NCBI RefSeq assembly: GCF_001595965.1
Contig: NZ_LOJI01000005.1
Location: 62,001 to 126,000, forward strand
Direction of reading: 5' to 3'
Length of the DNA stretch: 64,000 bases
DNA from: Polynucleobacter yangtzensis
GTDB lineage: Bacteria; Pseudomonadota; Gammaproteobacteria; Burkholderiales; Burkholderiaceae
Under the pieces are notes generated by a model. The model saw only the letters and a program-made list of their open reading frames with translations, had not been told where the DNA came from and did not search any database. This document shows positions 57,752-64,000 of this stretch, piece by piece (the stretch's first letter is position 1; the number at the start of each line of letters is the position of its first letter). Both the position numbers and the translations under genes were made by a program.

Positions 57752-58399
57752 TTAATTAGGTTGTGGATCAGATAAAGCCAGGCGGAGTAGGTCTGCCACA
57801 GTATTGACGTTGAGCTTTTCCATGATATTGGCACGGTGTGCTTCAACAGTCTTGATAGAAATGCCAAGGTCATCAGCAATTTGTTTATTTAAGCGACCAG
57901 CAACAATACGCTCGAGCACTTGACGTTCACGTCCAGTCAGTTTGCTGAGTAAGCTTTGAGTAATTTTGCGTTGGCTTGCTTGTGAATAGTCAATACGAGC
58001 TTTAGCAAGCATGCGATCTACCAAACCACAAAGATCATTCTCTTTAAATGGCTTCTCGATGAAGTCTACTGCGCCGCGCTTCATAGTGGATACCGCCATA
58101 GAAACATCGCCGTGACCTGTGATGAAGGCTACTGGCATTGGCAAATTTTCAGCGGTTAAGCGCTCTTGTAATTCAAGGCCTGACATACCAGGCATGCGCA
58201 CATCCAAAATAGCGCAAGAGATAGTGGACTTATCAGTGCTTTGCAAAGACTGTAAGAAACGTTCAGCGCTTGCATGGCAACGCACAACATAGCCGTTGCT
58301 TTCTAAAAGCCAAGTGAGGGAATCTCTAACTGCTTCATCATCATCAACAACATAGACAACTTCAGCTTGGTTTGGTTTTGCAGTAGCACTTAAGTTCAT
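57752..58399 (-). CDS. FixJ-family response regulator
   Basis: The 215-residue protein has a receiver domain (Asp20, Asp21, phospho-acceptor Asp66 in LDVRMP, Lys in the IEKPF motif) and a LuxR-type helix-turn-helix (LTGRERQVLERIVAGRLNKQ). It pairs with the PAS-containing kinase encoded just upstream on the same strand. The kinase-regulator pair is divergent from aceE, which suggests but does not prove control of pyruvate dehydrogenase or central carbon flux. Confidence 0.9.
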   Translation of the reverse strand: MNLSATAKPNQAEVVYVVDDDEAVRDSLTWLLESNGYVVRCHASAERFLQSLQSTDKSTISCAILDVRMPGMSGLELQERLTAENLPMPVAFITGHGDVSMAVSTMKRGAVDFIEKPFKENDLCGLVDRMLAKARIDYSQASQRKITQSLLSKLTGRERQVLERIVAGRLNKQIADDLGISIKTVEAHRANIMEKLNVNTVADLLRLALSDPQPN

Positions 58400-58434
58400 A
58401 TCAGTTCTCGCGAGGTAAACCTATAAATTCAATG

Positions 58435-60960
58435 TTAAGTATTGGCCTTGGTTTCAGGGGATTCCAGGGGTAGAAGTATTGTAAAGGTGCAGCCAGCCAG
58501 CTTGGTCTGTTCGGAGTCCTGGACATTGGTGGCCCAAAGCCTACCATGGTGGGATTCAATAATAGAGCGGCAGATATTGAGCCCCATGCCCATACCATCG
58601 GATTTGGTACTAAAAAACGGCTCAAACATGTGTTCTAGGACATTTTCAGGGATTCCACCCCCGCCATCGATAACCTGAATTCTGAGCATGGCTGGGAAAA
58701 TGCTGGTGTCTAAATCGGCATTAATCCTCACTGGGGGAGCTGACCAGCGTGAGGAGAGGGGGTAGGCCTCACGAACACTATCAAGCGCATTTTTCAGTAG
58801 ATTAACTACCACCTGCAGGATAAGAACCGGATCCAGATTAACTACCGGGAGATTGTCAGCAATCTCGGAAGTGATGGTGAGGCGGTGACGATGCGCTTCA
58901 ATTTCAACTAAGCCAACTGCATCATTAATGATTTCAGAAACGTTTGCTGCTTTACGCTGAGGTTCGCTACGCTTAACGAAGCCTCGAATACGTTGAATGA
59001 TCGTTCCGGCGCGGTGTGCCTGTTCGGAGGCTTTGGCCAGTGCTGGCAAGATCTCTTTGGTAATAGCGGGATCGACATTGCCATCTAAACGTTTCGCCAC
59101 TCCATTGCAGTAATTTGAAATAGCGGAGAGTGGTTGATTCAACTCGTGAGCTAATGAGGATGCCATCTCACCCATGGTGGTGAGACGACTGGTGAACTGC
59201 ATGCGCTCTTGTTGTTGGCGCGCCAAATCATCAGCCTCTTTACGGGCAGTGATGTCGGTGGCAACCAATAATTGCGCAAGATGCCCGTCAACCCATGGGA
59301 TGAAGCGTCTTCTGACTTCAAACCACTTATTACTGCCATCAGTCAATTGCAGTTCTTCTGACTCTGATTCCTGATAAATAAAAGAAGTTGGAATGCCATC
59401 ACGTATGTAGTCCTGAAGATCTTGCGCGATGTTGTGCAAGGCATCGATTTCTTTTTCTTGATGAGCTAATTGAAAGTGCCCCTTGGAATCATTACCAAAA
59501 TTTTCTCGGTAGAAGCGGTTGGCAAATAACAGTTCATCAGTTTCTAAAGAGACAACAGATACTGCTGCATCTAAACTCTCGAGAACGGTGGTAAATCGTT
59601 CTTGTGACGCAGCCAATTCTTCGCGAATCTTTTTTGGCTCCGAAATATCGATTAATGAGGTTACCCAGCCAGTCTGCTTACCTTTTTCATTAATCAAGGG
59701 CGCAATGAATGTACGTGTTTGGATCAAGGTTCCATCACGCTTCATAATGGCACCCTCGATACCAATTTTCATGCTGCCGCTGATCTCAGATTTCAGGGCG
59801 CGATTCATTTTTTCTACAAGCTCATCTCTTCGGCTATCTGGCCAAAATGGAAACGGTGGGGTGAGACCCATTAACTCTTCGGAGCTCCAGCCTGTCATTT
59901 CGCAAAAGGCTCGATTGACATAGGTAATGCGTTTTTCCATATCGTGAGCACGAATACCCACTGGAGTGGAGTTCTCCATCGCATTACGAAAACTAGTTTC
60001 TGTACGCAGACTTGCTTCGGCTTCTTGGCGCACTTGCATTTGCTTGAGGACGGACCACAAACTCCAAATTACGAAGATACTCAGCCCCAACACAACGCCA
60101 ATCAACATCCTGAAGGTGAGGTTGGTAGGTGGAGGATAGGTATCAATCCGCAAGGTGATATTCGGACTTAATACTCCGATATCTAAGCTGGTCTGATTGC
60201 TGAAAGCCCTTTTAGGAGTCCCTTTATCGGAGGAGATTGCCAGAACTTTTTCGTTGTCGGTAATGAGTGTAAAGCGGTAGTAGGACTTGAGCTCTCCAGG
60301 AATGACATCCAAAATCCCTTGGGTGGTGTAGAGCGCCGCCAAGTAACCCACAATTTCTCCGCTGACTATATTGGGCACTACTTGCCAAAAAACAATTTTT
60401 CTCTCTGCGTTTATAGGCTCATCGCCTGGAAGATTGAGTGAGATAAACGGACTAAACGCTGCTCGACCAGTTACTCTGCTGAGCTCAATAGTGGAGGCGA
60501 GTCCAGTATTTATAGGTTTATCATTTTGAGTTCTGGTAATCCAATCTGATTTACCTGTTTCGTTTGGTGCCGCCCATTCACGCTGAGCTTGGTTGTTTAG
60601 CCAAATGATTTTGACTATTTCATGGTTGTTGACAACTAGATCATCTGCCTGCTCTCTAGCAATTTGCCTGAGCTTGACTTGGTCATCACTAGCCGCAACT
60701 TCGCGGTTGATTGTGGTTAATGCATCGAGATTGCTGGCAAATCGAGATTGAATGCGCTGCTTGGCAAAAGATAGCTCTCTAAATAAAGCCGCTTCTTGTT
60801 GATTCTTTTCTTGTAAGTGCAGTGTGCCCAAAATAATGCCCATGACCGCAGTAAAGATCACGATTGCAAGCAGGGGGGTGTAAACAAGCCTAAATCCGCG
60901 TATTTTGCGGAGCCATTTCAATGGCCGAAGGAAAAGGTTGGTGGAGACTGAAACTTTCAT
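58435..60960 (-). CDS. Membrane PAS-domain sensor histidine kinase (FixL-like)
   Basis: The 841-residue protein (start placed at 60960, MKVSVSTN) has two membrane segments (about 24-47 and 283-303) enclosing a periplasmic sensor domain of about 235 residues, then two PAS regions (about 322-440 and 452-570), the histidine box ASSLAHELNQPLSAIS (His605) and an ATPase domain with GGGGIPENVLEHMFEPFF and GMGMGLNI. A longer frame to 61050 exists. No haem-binding residue can be claimed. The ligand is unknown; the partner is the FixJ-like regulator 35 bases downstream. Confidence 0.9.
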   Translation of the reverse strand: MKVSVSTNLFLRPLKWLRKIRGFRLVYTPLLAIVIFTAVMGIILGTLHLQEKNQQEAALFRELSFAKQRIQSRFASNLDALTTINREVAASDDQVKLRQIAREQADDLVVNNHEIVKIIWLNNQAQREWAAPNETGKSDWITRTQNDKPINTGLASTIELSRVTGRAAFSPFISLNLPGDEPINAERKIVFWQVVPNIVSGEIVGYLAALYTTQGILDVIPGELKSYYRFTLITDNEKVLAISSDKGTPKRAFSNQTSLDIGVLSPNITLRIDTYPPPTNLTFRMLIGVVLGLSIFVIWSLWSVLKQMQVRQEAEASLRTETSFRNAMENSTPVGIRAHDMEKRITYVNRAFCEMTGWSSEELMGLTPPFPFWPDSRRDELVEKMNRALKSEISGSMKIGIEGAIMKRDGTLIQTRTFIAPLINEKGKQTGWVTSLIDISEPKKIREELAASQERFTTVLESLDAAVSVVSLETDELLFANRFYRENFGNDSKGHFQLAHQEKEIDALHNIAQDLQDYIRDGIPTSFIYQESESEELQLTDGSNKWFEVRRRFIPWVDGHLAQLLVATDITARKEADDLARQQQERMQFTSRLTTMGEMASSLAHELNQPLSAISNYCNGVAKRLDGNVDPAITKEILPALAKASEQAHRAGTIIQRIRGFVKRSEPQRKAANVSEIINDAVGLVEIEAHRHRLTITSEIADNLPVVNLDPVLILQVVVNLLKNALDSVREAYPLSSRWSAPPVRINADLDTSIFPAMLRIQVIDGGGGIPENVLEHMFEPFFSTKSDGMGMGLNICRSIIESHHGRLWATNVQDSEQTKLAGCTFTILLPLESPETKANT

Positions 60961-61046
60961 GAATACAAAGCATTTTGCCCTATTGCGACCCCTGAAACGG
61001 GATTTGTGGTCTACATAGCCATTCTTATTTGCACCGCAATAAATTA

Positions 61047-61077
61047 CCACATTATGAGAAATATTATCATTATGTGG
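61047..61077. promoter_or_regulatory. Inverted repeat between the sensor kinase and aceE
   Basis: CCACAT (61047-61052) and ATGTGG (61072-61077) are arms of a 31-base imperfect palindrome with an AT-rich centre. It ends nine bases before the -35 element of aceE, a likely place for an activator or repressor. Confidence 0.45.
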
Positions 61078-61085
61078 AAAATTGC

Positions 61086-61114
61086 TTGTTTACACCCATA
61101 TACCTTCCTAGAAT
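61086..61114 (+). promoter_or_regulatory. Sigma-70-type promoter of aceE
   Basis: TTGTTT (61086-61091) and TAGAAT (61109-61114) are 17 bases apart, matching four and five of six consensus positions. The start codon of aceE follows 51 bases after the -10. Confidence 0.7.
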
Positions 61115-61165
61115 ATTGCCTATAGAGTTAATGACAAATAAAGCACTATTTAATGGAGACTAAAG

Positions 61166-63862
61166 ATGGCAGCGGTTCCAGACCAAGTATTAGGTAAACA
61201 GAATGCTCAGGATGCCGATCCGGGGGAGACTCAAGAATGGTTGCAGGCGCTCGATGGCGTGATTCGCAATGAGGGGCCAGAAAGAGCTGCCTATCTTATT
61301 GATCAACAAATTTCTCATGCTCGTGTAAACGGGGTAGTTCAGCCGTTCCATGCTGAGACTCCTTACATTAATACGATTCCTGTTGAAAACCAAGCACGCT
61401 TGCCTGGTGATCAGAACGTAGAGCACCGTATTCGTTCTTACACTCGTTGGAATGCCATGGCGATGGTCTTGCGCGCCAACAAAGATACTAACGTTGGTGG
61501 CCACATTTCTTCTTTCCAATCGGCGGCGACTTTATACGACGTAGGCTTTAATCACTTCTGGCATGCGCCATCCCCTGAGCATGGTGGTGATTTGATATTT
61601 GTACAAGGCCACTCAGCTCCAGGTGTATATGCACGTGCTTATATGTTAGGTCGCCTCGAAGAGGGTCAGCTCAATAACTTCCGTCAAGAAGTAGGCGGCA
61701 AAGGTATCTCTAGTTATCCGCATCCTTGGTTGATGCCAGACTTCTGGCAGTTCCCAACCGTATCGATGGGCTTGGGTCCGATCATGGCGATTTACCAAGC
61801 GCGCTTTATGAAGTACTTAACTGATCGCGGCTTTATTCAAGAGCAGGGTCGTAAAGTTTGGGCCTTCTTGGGTGATGGTGAAACCGATGAACCAGAATCT
61901 CTGGGTGCGATTGGTATGGCCGGTCGTGAAAAACTCGACAATCTGATTTTTGTCATCAACTGTAACTTGCAGCGCTTAGATGGCCCAGTGCGCGGTAACG
62001 GAAAAATTATTCAAGAACTCGAGAGTGAGTTCCGCGGTTCAGGCTGGAACGTCATTAAGGTAGTGTGGGGCGGTCAATGGGATGCTTTATTTGCACGTGA
62101 TAAAAAAGGCATCTTGATGCAGCGTTTGGGCGAGATCGTTGACGGTCAGTACCAGACGATGAAGTCTAAGAATGGTGCCTATGTTCGCGAGATTGTTTTC
62201 AATACCCCAGAATTAAAGGCTTTAGTTAGCGACTGGAGTGATGATGAGATCTGGCAGCTAAATCGTGGTGGCCATGATCCTCATAAAGTATATGCAGCGT
62301 TTCATGCAGCGGTAAATCATAAAGAACAGCCAACAGTGATCTTGGCGCATACCATTAAGGGTTACGGTATGGGTGGCTCAGGCGAGGCGATGAATATTGC
62401 CCACCAGGCGAAGAAGATGAATGCAGATGACGTTCGTCGTTTCCGTGATCGCTTTGAAATTCCAGTTAAAGATGAGCAGTTAGATGACATGCCTTTGGTG
62501 AAGTTTGCTGAAGGCAGTCCAGAGCTTGAGTACATGAAGGCTCGCCGTCAAGAGTTGGGTGGTTATTTGCCACAGCGTCGCACCAAAGCTGAAAGCTTGC
62601 CAGTACCTTCATTAGAAACTTTCGCACCATTACTTGAAGCAACTACAGAAGGTCGCGAGATCTCTACAACGATGGCATTTGTGCGCTTGCTCAACACCGT
62701 CGTGCGCGATAAGGTGCTTGGTAAGCGTGTAGTTCCGATTGTGCCAGACGAGTCACGTACTTTCGGTATGGAAGGCATGTTCCGCCAATTGGGCATTTGG
62801 AATCAGTTAGGTCAGCTCTACACCCCAGAGGATCACGATCAATTGATGTTCTATAAAGAGGATAAGACCGGTCAGATCTTGCAGGAGGGTATTAACGAAG
62901 CTGGTGGTATGTGCGATTGGATCGCTGCTGCTACTTCTTACTCCACGCATGGCGTACCGATGTTGCCTTTCTACATCTTCTATTCCATGTTTGGTTTCCA
63001 GCGTATTGGTGACTTAGCTTGGGCTGCAGGCGATATGCGTAGCCGTGGTTTCTTGCTAGGCGGTACTGCTGGTAGAACTACTTTGAACGGCGAAGGCTTG
63101 CAACACGAAGATGGTCATAGCCATCTGTGGAGTGGTGCAGTTCCTAACTGTATTAGCTACGACCCTACATTCTCATTTGAATTGGCGGTAGTCATTCAGG
63201 ATGGTATGCGTCGCATGTTGGAAGTTCAGGAAGACGTGTACTACTACGTTACCTTGATGAATGAAAACTATGCGCATCCTGCAATGCCTAAGGGTGCAGA
63301 AAAAGACATCATTAAGGGTATGTATAAGCTGAAGTCAGTTGGCGACGCCAACGCAAAGCTGCGCGTACAACTTTTAGGCTCTGGAACAATCTTCCGCGAA
63401 GTTATCGAAGCGGCAGAGATTTTGCATAAAGACTGGGGCATTGCTTCAGACTTGTGGGGTTGCCCAAGCTTTACTGAACTTGGCCGTGATTGGACTGCAG
63501 CACACCGCAGCAATCTTTTGAACCCAGCTGCTGCACCAACCCTATCTCATGTTGAGAAGTGCCTTAAAGACACGACTGGTCCAGTGATTGCAGCGACTGA
63601 CTATGTGCGTTTATTTGCAGAGCAAATTCGTCCGGCGATTCAGCACATGGGTCGTCGCTACGAAGTGCTCGGTACTGACGGATTTGGTCGTTCAGATACC
63701 CGTGAAAAACTCCGTGATTTCTTTGAAGTAGATCGTCGTTGGGTGGTTCTGACTGCTTTGAGGTCTTTGGTTGACTCCGGTCAGCTTGATCGCTCTAAGT
63801 TGGCAGAAGCGATTAAGAAATACGACATCGACACTACTAAACCAAACCCAATGACGGTTTGA
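61166..63862 (+). CDS. aceE: Pyruvate dehydrogenase E1 component, homodimeric type
   Basis: AceE decarboxylates pyruvate with thiamine diphosphate and passes the acetyl group to the E2 lipoyl domain. The 898-residue protein has the thiamine-binding motif from GDGETDEPESLGAIG to INCNLQ, and HDGHSHLWSGAVPNC-like EDGHSHLWSGAVPNC later. Length is standard for the homodimeric proteobacterial enzyme. TGGAG precedes the start. It is followed after 15 bases by the E2 gene. Confidence 0.98.
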   Translation: MAAVPDQVLGKQNAQDADPGETQEWLQALDGVIRNEGPERAAYLIDQQISHARVNGVVQPFHAETPYINTIPVENQARLPGDQNVEHRIRSYTRWNAMAMVLRANKDTNVGGHISSFQSAATLYDVGFNHFWHAPSPEHGGDLIFVQGHSAPGVYARAYMLGRLEEGQLNNFRQEVGGKGISSYPHPWLMPDFWQFPTVSMGLGPIMAIYQARFMKYLTDRGFIQEQGRKVWAFLGDGETDEPESLGAIGMAGREKLDNLIFVINCNLQRLDGPVRGNGKIIQELESEFRGSGWNVIKVVWGGQWDALFARDKKGILMQRLGEIVDGQYQTMKSKNGAYVREIVFNTPELKALVSDWSDDEIWQLNRGGHDPHKVYAAFHAAVNHKEQPTVILAHTIKGYGMGGSGEAMNIAHQAKKMNADDVRRFRDRFEIPVKDEQLDDMPLVKFAEGSPELEYMKARRQELGGYLPQRRTKAESLPVPSLETFAPLLEATTEGREISTTMAFVRLLNTVVRDKVLGKRVVPIVPDESRTFGMEGMFRQLGIWNQLGQLYTPEDHDQLMFYKEDKTGQILQEGINEAGGMCDWIAAATSYSTHGVPMLPFYIFYSMFGFQRIGDLAWAAGDMRSRGFLLGGTAGRTTLNGEGLQHEDGHSHLWSGAVPNCISYDPTFSFELAVVIQDGMRRMLEVQEDVYYYVTLMNENYAHPAMPKGAEKDIIKGMYKLKSVGDANAKLRVQLLGSGTIFREVIEAAEILHKDWGIASDLWGCPSFTELGRDWTAAHRSNLLNPAAAPTLSHVEKCLKDTTGPVIAATDYVRLFAEQIRPAIQHMGRRYEVLGTDGFGRSDTREKLRDFFEVDRRWVVLTALRSLVDSGQLDRSKLAEAIKKYDIDTTKPNPMTV

Positions 63863-63877
63863 TAAGAGATAAATACT

Positions 63878-64000
63878 ATGAGTCAAATAATTGAAATCAA
63901 AGTCCCGGATATCGGTGACTACAAAGATGTACCGGTGATCGAAGTATTGGTTAAGGCGGGCGATAAGATTGAGAAGGAACAATCCATCGTTGTGCTTGAA
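63878..64000 (+). CDS. aceF: Dihydrolipoyllysine acetyltransferase (E2), 3' part outside window
   Basis: Only the first 41 codons are present. They encode the start of a lipoyl domain (IEIKVPDIGDYKDVPVIEVL, then KAGDKIEKEQSIVVLE). Position directly after aceE makes this the E2 component of pyruvate dehydrogenase. Confidence 0.9.
   Translation, partial: MSQIIEIKVPDIGDYKDVPVIEVLVKAGDKIEKEQSIVVLE

Overview
The window looks like the chromosome of a small-genome betaproteobacterium of the family Burkholderiaceae, and the protein sequences most resemble Polynucleobacter. This is judged from gene content and order (surE-pcm-nlpD; ndk-rlmN-ispG-hisS-yfgM-bamB-der-hfq-hflX-hflK-hflC-hisZ-purA; glnA-ntrB-ntrC; homodimeric aceE), from short intergenic gaps with many 1-16 bp gene overlaps, and from moderate GC content seen by eye. 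No insertion sequence, prophage, CRISPR array or rRNA operon was seen. Almost everything is core metabolism, translation, RNA processing and envelope assembly.

Layout. 1-4029: the end of a CusB-like adaptor and a complete CusA/CzcA-like RND metal-efflux pump. 4062-8567: surE, pcm, nlpD, a DnaQ-fold exonuclease and rlmD; rpoS, which often follows nlpD, is not here. 8568-9891: a 26-residue membrane peptide candidate, a leftward Bax-inhibitor-1 family gene and a repeat-rich divergent spacer. 9892-23995: a long rightward housekeeping array from ndk to purA. 24051-32155: glcB, then a looser accessory stretch (papain-like domain protein, ion-channel-like protein, MFS transporter, dienelactone hydrolase, DUF4239 membrane protein, an unknown, an APC permease) ending at tRNA-Leu(CAG). 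32313-43512: rnr, rlmB, a DUF2892 protein, tal and rpiA (divergent), a structured intergenic region, yggX, argA and hrpA. 43572-48160: a tight rightward cluster of envelope-type genes (YVTN beta-propeller, NodB-like deacetylase, fatty-acid hydroxylase family, EI24 family) ending in a CinA-like gene. 48366-53218: the nitrogen operon glnA-ntrB-ntrC followed by xth. 53284-61050: a secreted lipase-like protein, then leftward prlC, folD and a FixJ/FixL-like two-component system. 61166-64000: aceE and the start of aceF.

The most notable observations are: (1) an NtrC whose sigma-54 contact loop reads GAFPGA instead of GAFTGA and whose Walker B motif has lost its aspartate, beside a glnA promoter that still carries two good NtrC palindromes; (2) a strong intrinsic terminator placed in the first codons of ntrB; (3) a highly structured unassigned RNA candidate between rpiA and yggX, with its own promoter-like sequence and terminator; (4) an hflX reading frame whose homology extends upstream of any ATG, GTG or TTG codon. 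These are sequence-based inferences; no database search was possible.
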